38,063 nucleotides of DNA from an uncultured Bacteroidales bacterium (GTDB lineage: Bacteria > Bacteroidota > Bacteroidia > Bacteroidales > UBA3824). The stretch spans positions 1 to 38,063 of the forward strand of contig CAMJWL010000011.1 of assembly GCA_946409405.1 (NCBI GenBank), in the 5' to 3' direction. Shown here in pieces: positions 16,836-25,253 of the stretch. The notes under the pieces are model-generated. The model was not told the DNA's origin. It searched no databases and saw nothing but the letters and a program-made list of their open reading frames with translations. Position numbers and translations under genes: made by a program. The stretch's first letter is position 1, and each line of letters starts with the position of its first letter.

Positions 16836-18386
16836 TTAAATTTTCGTTGAAAAAACCGCCTCGGCTGCCTTTTCGCCGTCCATAGCCGACGAGACGATGC
16901 CGCCAGCGTAGCCCGCGCCCTCGCCGCACGGGAAGAGGTTTTGGATTGTAACACTGCACATACGCTCCTCGTCCCTCACAATCCTTACAGGCGACGACGT
17001 GCGGGTTTCCGACGCCAAAACCTGCGCTTCTTCAGTCAAGAAACCATGCATTTTTTTATCAAAATCCTTGAAACCTTGGCGCAACCTATTGCCGATAAAC
17101 TCCGGCAGCCAAAAATGCACCGGCGAATTTACGATGCCCGGCACATACGACGTTTCGGGCAGGGAACTCGAAATCCGCCCCTTCACAAAATCGGTCAACC
17201 TCTGCGCGGGCGCACTTTGACAACTGCCGCCGTTGATGTAGGTCATTTGCTCCACCTGTTTTTGGTATTCGAGACCGCAGAGAGGATTTTCCGCGCTGTA
17301 ATTTGGGATGTCCTCTTGGCGGATTTCTACTACTATGGCGGCGTTTGACCAACGGTTTCTACGTGCAGCCGCCGACATTCCGTTGACCACGGTCTGACCT
17401 TTGGACGTAGCCGACGGAACTATCTGACCGCCCGGACACATACAGAATGAATATACGCCCCTGCCATCTACTTGCGTCGCAACGTTGTAACTTGCCGTGG
17501 GCAAGTAAGTCATGTCGGCTTTGTGGTAACGGATTTCGTCTATCAACTCACGCGGATGCTCCACGCGCACGCCCATCGCAAAACCTTTTGCCTCCAATCT
17601 GACGCCATGCCGCTGCAACATCCTGTAAACGTCCTCCGCGCTGTGTCCCGTGGCAAGGATTACGGCGGAAGTTGGAATTTCGTTGCCCTTGGAAGTGACA
17701 ACAGCCGTTATCTTGTCGCCCTCTACACGGATGTCGTCCAAGCGCGTAGAAAAATGCACCTCGCCGCCGCAACGGAGAATGGTCTCGCGCATAGTTGCAA
17801 CTATCTTTGGCAATTTGTCGGTGCCGATATGCGGACGCGCATCATAGAGAATGGAATCGTCCGCGCCGTGAATGTTGAAAATTTCGAGAATCCTACTTAT
17901 GTCGCCGCGCTTGTTGGAACGGGTGTAGAGTTTGCCGTCAGAAAAAGTGCCCGCGCCGCCTTCGCCATAACAATAGTTGGAATCCTCGTCAAGAAGGTGT
18001 TCGAGGTTCAGGAGAGCGATGTCCCTTTTGCGCTCTTTGACGCATTTGCCGCGCTCCAAGACTATTGGACGCTTGCCAAGTTCTATCAATCGCAACGTCG
18101 CAAACAATCCCGCCGGACCCATGCCGACAACAACCACGGAAGGCTTGTCGGATACGTCCTTGTAATTATATTTTGCGGCGATGTCCTCGCGCTCGTCGCC
18201 GTCCATAAACAGCGCAACTCGCATATTGACAACAATCTCCCGCCCCCGCGCATCCACCGACTTGTGGAGGATAGCGTGGTCAACGATTAGGTCTAATATA
18301 ATCCCCGCTTTCTGTGCCGCCACCGGCAAGTAATATCGACTGTCGGAAGCGTCGCGAGGCGTAAGGGTCAGGTCTGTATGTATCAT
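16836..18386 (-). CDS. FAD-dependent dehydrogenase (COG2509-like NAD(P)/FAD oxidoreductase)
   Basis: A 516-aa protein with an N-terminal ~80-residue domain followed by a Rossmann FAD-binding core: VVVVGMGPAGLFA (GxGxxG at about 88-93) with an acidic residue at the end of the second strand (IVLERGK). Further core motifs are YGEGGAGTFSDGKL, VILATGHS and a C-terminal GEGAGYAGGIVSSAMDG that closes the FAD site. This layout matches the uncharacterised COG2509 dehydrogenases common in Bacteroidetes and Firmicutes; their substrate is not known to me. It is the first gene of the 18386-13530 run and has its own promoter. Because this protein is often found in unrelated contexts, its link to the downstream genes may be incidental. 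Confidence 0.88.
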   Translation of the reverse strand: MIHTDLTLTPRDASDSRYYLPVAAQKAGIILDLIVDHAILHKSVDARGREIVVNMRVALFMDGDEREDIAAKYNYKDVSDKPSVVVVGMGPAGLFATLRLIELGKRPIVLERGKCVKERKRDIALLNLEHLLDEDSNYCYGEGGAGTFSDGKLYTRSNKRGDISRILEIFNIHGADDSILYDARPHIGTDKLPKIVATMRETILRCGGEVHFSTRLDDIRVEGDKITAVVTSKGNEIPTSAVILATGHSAEDVYRMLQRHGVRLEAKGFAMGVRVEHPRELIDEIRYHKADMTYLPTASYNVATQVDGRGVYSFCMCPGGQIVPSATSKGQTVVNGMSAAARRNRWSNAAIVVEIRQEDIPNYSAENPLCGLEYQKQVEQMTYINGGSCQSAPAQRLTDFVKGRISSSLPETSYVPGIVNSPVHFWLPEFIGNRLRQGFKDFDKKMHGFLTEEAQVLASETRTSSPVRIVRDEERMCSVTIQNLFPCGEGAGYAGGIVSSAMDGEKAAEAVFSTKI

Positions 18387-18409
18387 GGAAATTAACAGTT
18401 TCTACGTTG

Positions 18410-18441
18410 CAAATATAAATCAATTTTACATTTTTCACAAT
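18410..18441 (-). promoter_or_regulatory. Bacteroidetes-type promoter of the dehydrogenase-protease cluster
   Basis: On the minus strand ATTG (18438-18441), 20 nt, TATATTTG (18410-18417). The -7 element is perfect and the -33 has one mismatch. It lies 24 nt before the start codon at 18386. Confidence 0.6.
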
Positions 18442-18521
18442 TATTTTTTACAAAAAACTTTTAATAAGTAAATGAAAACCGCCGCCTTATGGCGACGAGG
18501 AGGATGTTAAACAAAAAATAT

Positions 18522-18567
18522 AACGAATTAAAACGAATTATGATTTTGTAATTCGTTTTAATTCGTT
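18522..18567. repeat. Perfect 19-bp A/T-rich inverted repeat (two tandem units facing two inverted units)
   Basis: Left arm AACGAATTAAAACGAATTA (18522-18540), 8-nt loop, exact reverse complement at 18549-18567. Each arm is itself a ~10-bp tandem duplication, and more degenerate units (AATTCGCTTA) continue to the right. It abuts the truncated 3' end of the esterase remnant. A small GC hairpin (CGCC, TTAT, GGCG) lies about 35 nt to the left. Confidence 0.85.
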
Positions 18568-18587
18568 GAAATTCGCTTAAATTTACG

Positions 18588-18999
18588 TTGAAAAACGCCA
18601 TGTCGTCGAGGAAATGACGGAGGCCGGCGTTTTGTTCGTAGAGGAAGTCGGTCTTGCCGATGACTATGTAGTAGAGCGACGGACTGGCAGCAAAGAGCGC
18701 GGCGAGTTGGGTCTGTACCTTGGTGTCTTTTTTGAATTTGGCGTAGGTGTCGTTGCCCTCGCCGTTAACGTGAATTGCCGCAGAGAAAAGACCGATGTAT
18801 CCAAATGTTGACGGATAGAGTTTGGAGGTCAGGAAGGAATATCCATAACTGCCTTGGGCGCATAGATGTTGAAGGTAACTGTGCCGTCGTTGTTGATGAC
18901 GGGAGATTGTACACTCGCCTGGTTAAAAAGTTTTTCTTGGGCGTTTGCGGTGGCGCAGCCCAATGCCAACAGAGCGGCGAAGATTGCGGTTTTTGTCAT
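18588..18999 (-). pseudogene. Remnant of a secreted carbohydrate esterase (CE1-like) with internal deletion
   Basis: From ATG 18999 the minus strand encodes a signal peptide (MTKTAIFAALLALG...) and the start of an esterase N-terminal beta domain (SPVINNDGTVTFNIYAPKA), then stops at 18829 after 56 codons. In another frame, from about 18846, it resumes with GSYGYSFLTSKLYPSTF, YIGLFSAAI and, further on, IVIGKTDFLYEQNAGLRHFLDD. That is the serine-nucleophile elbow and following part of a CE1-like alpha/beta hydrolase. The intervening ~150-200 residues are deleted out of frame, and the C-terminal ~50 residues, which should hold the catalytic His, are replaced by an A/T-rich palindrome. An intact promoter remains upstream. 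No active enzyme is expected. Confidence 0.82.
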
Positions 19000-19036
19000 A
19001 ATTGATGAGTTTTTAATTGTTGTAAATGAGATGTCG

Positions 19037-19068
19037 CAAATATAAGAAATGTTTTTTGATTAGACAAG
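19037..19068 (-). promoter_or_regulatory. Surviving promoter of the esterase remnant
   Basis: On the minus strand CTTG (19065-19068), 20 nt, TATATTTG (19037-19044), about 38 nt before the remnant's ATG. The promoter is well formed although the gene it served is dead. Confidence 0.6.
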
Positions 19069-19076
19069 GGTTAAAT

Positions 19077-19128
19077 AGAAAAAATCTAAGCCGCCCTCAA
19101 AGCGTTATGTTCTTTGGGGACGGCTTAG
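19077..19128 (-). terminator. Intrinsic terminator of the M16-collagen-like operon
   Basis: On the minus strand a 17-bp stem with one mismatch and one wobble pair (CTAAGCCGTCCCCAAAG against CTTTGAGGGCGGCTTAG), a 9-nt loop and then ATTTTTTCT. It lies 21 nt after the stop of the collagen-like gene. Confidence 0.88.
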
Positions 19129-19149
19129 TTTTGCTGTCGTAATTAATTT

Positions 19150-19653
19150 CTAATAGTAATGCACCACCACCTTGAAGTCCATCGCATCGGGCTTTTCGTC
19201 GATGTAGAAGTCGCTGTTGGTGACATAGAAACTTATTTTGCCCGGCGCAAATTCGTAGTCGATGAGTTGCGTGTAGAAGATATCGCCGTTGTCGTTGGTA
19301 TCCTTGTGGAGTTTGGTGACGGGGAGCGTGGCGTAGTAGTCGTCATCGAGCATACGATAGACCGTCAACATGCCGTGGTCGATAATTGACGACTCCAACT
19401 CCTTGAAGTCGAACTCGTACCTGAAATACGGCTCTTTGGAATCTTTTACAATTTCCCAGTCGTTTTGCTTGACGCCAAAAGTGAACTCCAACGTCTTCAT
19501 GCCTTCGCCGTCCTTGCCGTCGATGCCGTCGCGACCGTCCCTTCCTGCCGGACCCATCGGGCCTTCCGGACCCATAGGACCATCGTCGCCGCGACAACTG
19601 CCCAAGAGCAATGCGGCGAGCATCGGGAGCATTATCAATAATAGTTTTTTCAT
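19150..19653 (-). CDS. Collagen-like lipoprotein
   Basis: A 167-aa protein with a lipoprotein signal peptide ending LLGSC (Cys20). About ten Gly-X-Y triplets follow at once (GDDGPMGPEGPMGPAGRDG and on to about residue 51), the collagen-like stalk seen in many small Bacteroidales lipoproteins. The C-terminal ~115 residues form a probable beta domain of unknown function with many aromatic and acidic residues. It starts only 4 nt after the M16 peptidase stop, so the two are co-transcribed, and a terminator follows directly. A surface-exposed stalked domain is likely; its ligand is unknown. Confidence 0.85.
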   Translation of the reverse strand: MKKLLLIMLPMLAALLLGSCRGDDGPMGPEGPMGPAGRDGRDGIDGKDGEGMKTLEFTFGVKQNDWEIVKDSKEPYFRYEFDFKELESSIIDHGMLTVYRMLDDDYYATLPVTKLHKDTNDNGDIFYTQLIDYEFAPGKISFYVTNSDFYIDEKPDAMDFKVVVHYY

Positions 19654-19657
19654 AGTT

Positions 19658-22552
19658 TTACAATCTAATTATGTTGTTGAACAAATCTTTGGATTTACCA
19701 ATCATTTCGTCGCCGCCGAGGACGCAGACCGTGCCTGTGTCGCGCAGACGGGCGAGCATGGGCGCAAACTGCCTGATTTGTTCGGCAGTGGTGGCGAGTA
19801 CGTCGTAACGGTCTTGCTGAATTTCCTCAAAGGTAAAACCTTGGCGGTAACGTTGCAAGGCGGTGTTGCCACGGTTGCTGGTTGCCACTGGCGAATCCTT
19901 GGTGGCGATGGTGCCGATGATGTACTTGGTCATCGCCTCCTCGTCCTCGCAGAATTTCTGGAGATACTCGGCGGTTCGGTCGTAAATGTCGAGCGTGTTG
20001 GCGAGGTTGGGGTCGCGGTACGAAGCCATGCTCACAATGCCATCGGGAGTGATGCCGCCCCAACAGCCGTATGCGCCGCCACGGACGCGGACGTTGGTCT
20101 GCAAATAGTCTGACGACATTATCTTATTGAGCACGTAGTACGCGCCCGACCACTTGTAATTGGCGTCGAGCAAGTCGCACGATTTGAATACGTACTGCAC
20201 CTTGGACGGCGTTATAATAGCCTCGTTGCAGGGCTTCAAAACGATGTTCCAATCGTGGTGTACGGTCTTGGCGACGGGCATTGCGGCGATAAAACGGCGG
20301 GCGTTCTGCACAAACACAGCATAGTCGTCGTGGCGGCAATACACATAACACTTCAAATTGTCGCGGCTAACCATCATGCTGTGAGCCTTTTGCAGGTTGC
20401 TAACAATTTCGTCCGCCTTCTCGTCGAAGTGTTCGCTCAAATCCTTCACAAACTGATAGTAACTAATGCCGCCGAGCATTTCGGAGATGTAGTTGGCGCA
20501 GTTGTATTGGGCGAGCATCTTGTCGCGGGCAAACTGGAAAGCGTCGTAATTGAGTTCCATGGAGAGTTCCGCATACTTGCGCATGATAACGTCGCGCAGG
20601 CGATCCTTGTCGTCGAGGATGGTGTTGAGGCACATCTCTATCATCAGGTCGGTCATCTTGGCGAAGTTGCGCGTGAGGGCGCGGCCTTGGAACTTGTACT
20701 CCGCAAACGGCAACCTCTGCAAGCCCTCCTTCCTCATGTAATAGTCGTAATAAAGCCCGCAACTACCTGTGTATGTGCGGATTGCGGTGTCGAGTTCGCC
20801 AAATGTATAGTTTTTGGTTGGCAAAAGGCCGATAACGTCCGTCAACAGCGAGCCATACTGCGCGAGTGAAACGGGCAGCGCGTTCATGTCGAAGATAAAA
20901 CGGGTGTAGATGATGCCGTTGGTGTTGTAATGGTAACGAAGCACCTCCGTACCGTCTATCTCGTCCTTTACAATCGGGAAATCCTCAGCCTTGGGGTCGA
21001 GGTCGGAGAGTTTGAGCGACGGGATACATTTGAGTTCTTCGGGCGTGTTGGGGGTGTTTTGGTACTCGTCGAGAGCCTTGGCGTCAGCAACAATCTCCTC
21101 CACCTGAGCCTTGGAGAGCGTCGCCTTGTAATCGTCGAGACCCTTTTGGATGGCGGCCTCTGCCTCGGCTTCGAGTCCCTGTTTCGGCTCAAACGACGCA
21201 AGCACGGCATGGGGGTTGCCGATGAGGTATTTCTTTAAGACATCCTCCAAGAGTCCGTTGGCAATCCTCTGTTTAAACTCCGCGAAATTCTTTTGGAGTT
21301 CGAGTTGGTCGATGGGGTTTTCGCCGAGGAGCCACGAATTTACCACGAGGTAATTGAATTTGAGGCCCTGTTGCGCGTCGTTGCCCTCGCAGAGCATAAA
21401 CTCTATGCGGTTCAACATCGCCTCCACGCCGTCCTTGTCGATACCGTTGGCGAGAGTGTCGCGCAGCACGCCGTCTATTACCTCAAAAAACTTGTCGCGG
21501 GTGTCGCGTTTGCAGTCGAGACCCATCACGGTAACTACGCATTGCTCGGTGTGGGTCATGTTGAACTCTATCGACGTGCAGATGCCCGAATTGATGAGCG
21601 CGTTTTTGATTGCACCCGATTCGCGGTTAACAAGCACCTCCATAATGAGGTTGAGCGCGGAGGCCTCGTAGGGCGCAACGAGCGGGCATGTTACAAACGA
21701 CAGTGTGTTGTACGTGCTGCCGTCGGGGTCAGAATCCTCGCCCGCCGGATAGAATGACGCCACACGCTTCATCTGGGCAAAAGGCTTTTGGCGAGGAATT
21801 GTGTAGTCGTAGCCAACTTTCTCATATTTAGAGAGATAGCCCTCGTCCAATACTTTGAGTTCCTTCTCAAAATCGGCGTCGCCATAGAGGAAGATGTAGG
21901 CGTTTTCGGGACAATAATGACGGCGGTGGTAATCCTCGAAGTGCTGTTGCGTAAGTGTCGGTATTTCAGGCGGATAGCCACCCGAATCGCGACCGTAGCC
22001 GTTGTCTGGGAACAGGTTGCTGTTGATCACCCTGAACGCCTCGCACATCGGGTCGCTGTAATTGCCCTTCATCTCGTTATATACCACGCCGGTGTAGCGG
22101 AACGGCTCGTTGACGTCCTTTGCCTCAATGCGCCAACCTTCTTGCTGGAGGATTCGTTTGTCGCTGTATATCAACGGATTAAACACCGCGTCGAGATAAA
22201 CGTCCATCAGGTTGAAATAGTCTTGGTGGCTCACGCTCGCCGCCGGAAACATCGTCATCTCCTCGCCCGTCATGGCATTGAGGAATGTGGACAGCGACCC
22301 TTTCAGGAGTTGGTCGAAGGGGCTTTTGACGGGGTATTTCTTGCTGCCGTTTAGCACCGAATGTTCCAATATGTGCGGTATGCCGGAGTTGTCGTCAGGC
22401 TCGGTCCTAAAAGTGATGCAGAAGGTCTTATTGGAGTCGTTGTTGGCAACTTTGAGCACCTTTGCGCCGCTTTTGATGTGTTCGAGTAGGTAGGCGTCAC
22501 CCTCCACGTCGTCCACATGGCGTTTTTCTATGAGTTTGTAGTTACTGTTCAT
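19658..22552 (-). CDS. M16C family zinc metallopeptidase (presequence protease/PreP-like)
   Basis: A 964-aa single-chain M16C peptidase. The inverted zinc motif HILEH gives ligands His60 and His64 with catalytic Glu63. The third ligand is probably Glu160 in GVVYNEMKG; the 100-residue spacing is the same as I recall for plant PreP (77 and 177). The C-terminal half carries NVRVRGGAYGCWGG, which in this family holds conserved residues completing the active site. No signal peptide is seen, so the enzyme is probably cytoplasmic and degrades short unstructured peptides within a closed chamber. It is followed by the collagen-like lipoprotein gene, a pairing with no obvious functional logic. Confidence 0.93.
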   Translation of the reverse strand: MNSNYKLIEKRHVDDVEGDAYLLEHIKSGAKVLKVANNDSNKTFCITFRTEPDDNSGIPHILEHSVLNGSKKYPVKSPFDQLLKGSLSTFLNAMTGEEMTMFPAASVSHQDYFNLMDVYLDAVFNPLIYSDKRILQQEGWRIEAKDVNEPFRYTGVVYNEMKGNYSDPMCEAFRVINSNLFPDNGYGRDSGGYPPEIPTLTQQHFEDYHRRHYCPENAYIFLYGDADFEKELKVLDEGYLSKYEKVGYDYTIPRQKPFAQMKRVASFYPAGEDSDPDGSTYNTLSFVTCPLVAPYEASALNLIMEVLVNRESGAIKNALINSGICTSIEFNMTHTEQCVVTVMGLDCKRDTRDKFFEVIDGVLRDTLANGIDKDGVEAMLNRIEFMLCEGNDAQQGLKFNYLVVNSWLLGENPIDQLELQKNFAEFKQRIANGLLEDVLKKYLIGNPHAVLASFEPKQGLEAEAEAAIQKGLDDYKATLSKAQVEEIVADAKALDEYQNTPNTPEELKCIPSLKLSDLDPKAEDFPIVKDEIDGTEVLRYHYNTNGIIYTRFIFDMNALPVSLAQYGSLLTDVIGLLPTKNYTFGELDTAIRTYTGSCGLYYDYYMRKEGLQRLPFAEYKFQGRALTRNFAKMTDLMIEMCLNTILDDKDRLRDVIMRKYAELSMELNYDAFQFARDKMLAQYNCANYISEMLGGISYYQFVKDLSEHFDEKADEIVSNLQKAHSMMVSRDNLKCYVYCRHDDYAVFVQNARRFIAAMPVAKTVHHDWNIVLKPCNEAIITPSKVQYVFKSCDLLDANYKWSGAYYVLNKIMSSDYLQTNVRVRGGAYGCWGGITPDGIVSMASYRDPNLANTLDIYDRTAEYLQKFCEDEEAMTKYIIGTIATKDSPVATSNRGNTALQRYRQGFTFEEIQQDRYDVLATTAEQIRQFAPMLARLRDTGTVCVLGGDEMIGKSKDLFNNIIRL

Positions 22553-22581
22553 TTATGATTGATTGATTTTTGTCTATTGCG

Positions 22582-22613
22582 CAAATGTATTAATAATTGT
22601 TGTAATTAACAAA
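22582..22613 (-). promoter_or_regulatory. Bacteroidetes-type promoter of the M16 gene
   Basis: On the minus strand TTTG (22610-22613), 20 nt, TACATTTG (22582-22589): perfect match, 29 nt before the start codon at 22552. Confidence 0.75.
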
Positions 22614-22619
22614 ACTTTT

Positions 22620-23543
22620 TCACCGCCCGCCAAAATCCAAAGAGATTTTAAACAGGAACGAACTGTAATATTTGCTGTCTTCGTAGAAGGTTTTTGACGT
22701 GGTAGTCAGGTACTTATAAGGCGCGATTTCATAGCCGATGGTGAGGTTGACGCGGCTAAAATGGTATCCCACCATCGCGTTAAAAAATCCGCCCGAGCCG
22801 CCCTGATGTATGTATCCGCCTGCCCTCGCGCCCACAAAAGGCGAATTGAGGTCGGCAAAAAAATCGTACCTGAAATCCGCAAACGGCATCACGGCTATTT
22901 CGTTGCGGTGCAACAAGTATTCCGCCCCGATGCCGCCGCCCACAAAGGTATATGCGCTCAGTTGGTAACCATGCGATGTTGCAGCCATTATACGCGAGGT
23001 AAACTCCTGATCCTCACTGTCTTTGCATGTCATTCCGGGCAAGAATCCCGCCTCCACAAACCATCTGTAACCTTCCTCGGCGTAAGTGGCTGGCAACTTG
23101 TCTTTTTTCTGCTTGTTTTTGAAAGTCTGACGGCGGTCGCTCTGACGGCTTTGATATTGGTTTTGCTGCGATACGGTCTTGTTTTGGGCAACGGGAGTGT
23201 TGTGTTCGTAATTGTTGCTGTGATTGTGCTTGCCTGGTTTGCCGTGCTTGTTGCGGTTGTTGCCAGACGATTGCTGGTAATCGTTTTGCTGAGATTGCTG
23301 ATTGTTGTTGTTGGTCTTTGGAGTCTCCTTCTCGATGCGCTGAACTTCCTTGCCGTCAAAATGGTACACGTGTCCGTCGCCAGTCTTGACGCGGACGCTG
23401 CCGTCGGTTTTCTTGTCGATCACCTGACCCTTCACCGTGCTGCCGCTTTTCAAATAAATCACATCGCGCTGGTTGTCGTTTTGCGCGGCGGCGATGGCGG
23501 CAGTGGCAATGATTAAAACGATAATTAACAGAAGTTTTTTCAT
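22620..23543 (-). CDS. Outer-membrane beta-barrel protein with Asn/Gln-rich linker
   Basis: A 307-aa protein with a signal peptide (cleavage near AAAQ, residue 21). Residues about 27-72 form a small beta domain (DVIYLKSGSTVKGQVIDKK) seen at the start of various Bacteroidetes envelope proteins. About 75-150 is a low-complexity Asn/Gln/Lys/His-rich linker. From about 160 to the end, alternating aromatic strands (YRWFVEAGFLPG, FADFRYDFFADLN, NAMVGYHFSRVNLTIGY) suggest an 8- to 10-stranded outer-membrane barrel. The function is unknown. The leader between this gene and manB holds the composite palindrome, and no clear TAnnTTTG promoter was found, so transcription may come from upstream. Confidence 0.78.
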   Translation of the reverse strand: MKKLLLIIVLIIATAAIAAAQNDNQRDVIYLKSGSTVKGQVIDKKTDGSVRVKTGDGHVYHFDGKEVQRIEKETPKTNNNNQQSQQNDYQQSSGNNRNKHGKPGKHNHSNNYEHNTPVAQNKTVSQQNQYQSRQSDRRQTFKNKQKKDKLPATYAEEGYRWFVEAGFLPGMTCKDSEDQEFTSRIMAATSHGYQLSAYTFVGGGIGAEYLLHRNEIAVMPFADFRYDFFADLNSPFVGARAGGYIHQGGSGGFFNAMVGYHFSRVNLTIGYEIAPYKYLTTTSKTFYEDSKYYSSFLFKISLDFGGR

Positions 23544-23561
23544 ATCTTGTCGTATTTATTG

Positions 23562-23716
23562 CAACGCCTTGCGGCGTTGTTTTTTTGAACAAAAATTACC
23601 GTCAATTTTTAATAAATTACCGTCAATTTTTACTACCATAATCGAAAAATTGATGGTAATTGACGATTAAATTGACGGTAATTTTTGTTTAAAAAAAAGC
23701 GTGCGCCGTAGGCGCA
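23562..23716. repeat. Composite palindrome: two inward-facing GC hairpins around a nested A/T-rich inverted repeat
   Basis: At the left, CAACGCC/TTGC/GGCGTTG (23562-23579) is followed on the plus strand by T7. At the right, TGCGCC/TAC/GGCGCA (23702-23716) is followed, after 3 nt, on the minus strand by T8. Between them, 23580-23608 pairs with 23669-23697 over about 29 bp (one G-T wobble). Inside each arm the unit AATTACCGTCAATTT occurs again, giving a second, nearly matched inner hairpin. The right hairpin can terminate manB. The left one points against the neighbouring genes. Confidence 0.8.
23691..23716 (-). terminator. Probable intrinsic terminator of manB
   Basis: Minus strand: TGCGCC, TAC, GGCGCA stem (23716-23702), then three bases and eight T residues (23698-23691). 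It starts 11 nt after the manB stop. It is also the right-hand part of the composite palindrome. Confidence 0.65.
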
Positions 23717-23726
23717 AAGCGTCGTT

Positions 23727-25079
23727 TCACGCGGTGATGAGTTTGGTGATTTCGGCGACTTTTTCGTCGAGGAGCCGCTTGGTGGTAGCCTCGCAGAGAA
23801 GGCGGAGGTACGGCTCGGTGTTGGACATTCGGACGTTGAGCCACCAATCCTTGTACTCTACGCGGTAGCCGTCGAAGTCGTAGAACGCCGTGGGCTTTTC
23901 CTTGCTGACGTAGAAATTCTTCACGCGCTCCATCGCGCCGCGCTTGTCCTCAATCTTGAAATTGATTTCGCCCGAATTTTGGTATCTGGCGATTTCGTCG
24001 ATGAGGTCGGAAAGGCGGCGACCCTGTTTTTTGAGGTTGCTGACAACGTTCAGCATAATGCTGCCCGCCATAATTCCCGAATCGGAGTAGAAGAAATCAC
24101 GGAAGTAATAGTGTCCGGCATATTCGCCGCCGTAGAGGCCGTTGATTTCGCGGAGGCGCGGCGCGGCGTTGGCACGTCCAACTTTCCACATATACGTCTC
24201 TGCGCCAAAACGTTGCAGGTACTCCCCTACCGCCTTCGATGTGCGGATGTCCTCAATTACCTGTCCGTCGGGCTTCTTGCCGTCGGCGAAGAAATATTCG
24301 CCCATAGCGGCAATTATCAAATCTGGCGGAATGTGGCGACCCTTGTCGTCAACGAATACCACGCGGTCGGCGTCGCCGTCGAACACCACGCCAACGTCCA
24401 ATCCGTTTTCCTTGACGAAATCTTGCATTTGCTTGGTGTTTTCGGGCATCAACGGGTTTGGCGAATGTGCGGGGAAAGTGCCGTCGAGGGTTTCGTTGAT
24501 GTAACGGAACGCGCCGCCCTCGCCCCAAATCTTCTGCACGATTACCGCCGCCGCGCCGTTGGAGATGTCAACGCCGATTTTGAGGTCGTTGAAGGCTGGC
24601 GAGAGGTATTTTTGTTGGAATTTGATGTAATCGTCGGTGATGTCTTTTTCCACGACTTTGCCCTTGGTTGCGGCGGGTGTAATCGGCTGTGTTGTAGCCA
24701 TTTCAAGGAGTTTGTCAAGTCCGCTGTCAAGACCCACGGGCAGTGCGTTTGTGCGCGAAATTTTGAGACCGTTGTACTCCTTGGGATTGTGGGATGCGGT
24801 GATTTGTATGCCCGCCTTGTAGCCGTAATTTGCGGTTGCAAAATACACCATCGGCGTTGTGGAAAGTCCGATGTCGTGGACGTTGGCACCTGCGTCGGTG
24901 ATGCCCTTGATGAGCGCGTCGCGGATTTCGGGCGACGACACACGTCCGTCCCTGCCGACAACCACGGTGTCGGTCTCCAACAATCTCGGCACAAAGTATC
25001 CTATCTTATAGACATCTTCCTTGGTGAAGTCCTTGCCATAGACGCCACGGATGTCGTATGCGTGAAAAGCGTTTTTCAT
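23727..25079 (-). CDS. manB: Phosphomannomutase/phosphoglucomutase
   Basis: The start is moved to 25079 (MKNAFHAYDIRGVYG), giving 450 aa, because the family begins with the AYDIRG motif; the 21 extra residues in the track are unlike any homologue. This alpha-D-phosphohexomutase interconverts hexose 1- and 6-phosphates. It has the phosphoserine loop TASHNPKEYNG (Ser96), the metal loop FDGDADRV, the sugar-recognition loop GGEYAGHYYF and the C-terminal phosphate loop RMSNTEPYLRL, so all four active-site parts are present. Substrate preference between mannose and glucose phosphates cannot be read here. It supplies precursors for glycan and polysaccharide synthesis and sits downstream of galactokinase on the same strand. 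Confidence 0.93.
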   Translation of the reverse strand: MKNAFHAYDIRGVYGKDFTKEDVYKIGYFVPRLLETDTVVVGRDGRVSSPEIRDALIKGITDAGANVHDIGLSTTPMVYFATANYGYKAGIQITASHNPKEYNGLKISRTNALPVGLDSGLDKLLEMATTQPITPAATKGKVVEKDITDDYIKFQQKYLSPAFNDLKIGVDISNGAAAVIVQKIWGEGGAFRYINETLDGTFPAHSPNPLMPENTKQMQDFVKENGLDVGVVFDGDADRVVFVDDKGRHIPPDLIIAAMGEYFFADGKKPDGQVIEDIRTSKAVGEYLQRFGAETYMWKVGRANAAPRLREINGLYGGEYAGHYYFRDFFYSDSGIMAGSIMLNVVSNLKKQGRRLSDLIDEIARYQNSGEINFKIEDKRGAMERVKNFYVSKEKPTAFYDFDGYRVEYKDWWLNVRMSNTEPYLRLLCEATTKRLLDEKVAEITKLITA

Positions 25080-25158
25080 AATGCAACAGAAATTTTGGGT
25101 TACACTTGCCGCCGCCGCTGGCAGCGGAGATTTTATAAACACAAATTAAAAGAAAAAA

Positions 25159-25202
25159 AAAGAATTAAAAGAATTTTTTTTATTAAATTCTTTTAATTCT
25201 TT
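25159..25202. repeat. Perfect 18-bp A/T-rich inverted repeat between galK and manB
   Basis: Left arm AAAGAATTAAAAGAATTT (25159-25176), 8-nt loop, exact reverse complement (25185-25202). Each arm is a ~9-bp tandem duplication, the same plan as 18522-18567 but with a different unit. GC hairpins border it: CCGCTG-G-CAGCGG (25115-25127) and GCGGGCG-AGC-CGCCCGC (25231-25247). Confidence 0.85.
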
Positions 25203-25230
25203 CACATTCTTAAAATTTTATGGAAAAGAC

Positions 25231-25253
25231 GCGGGCGAGCCGCCCGCACTCCA
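25231..25253. repeat. REP-like GC palindrome (copy 2), possible weak galK terminator
   Basis: GCGGGCGAGCCGCCCGC followed by ACTCCA; 20 of 23 positions match the copy at 12159-12181. On the minus strand it lies just after the galK stop and is followed by GTCTTTTCC, so it may act as a weak terminator. Confidence 0.6.

Noticed and set aside
18829-18999. Independent 56-aa secreted peptide gene
   Set aside because: The sequence after its stop continues the same esterase family in another frame, so a deletion remnant is the simpler reading.
25080-25142. Upstream start for manB
   Set aside because: The phosphohexomutase family starts at the AYDIRG motif; the upstream codons overlap a GC hairpin.
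23979-25196. 405-aa plus-strand ORF
   Set aside because: Antisense shadow of manB, whose four active-site loops are intact on the minus strand.
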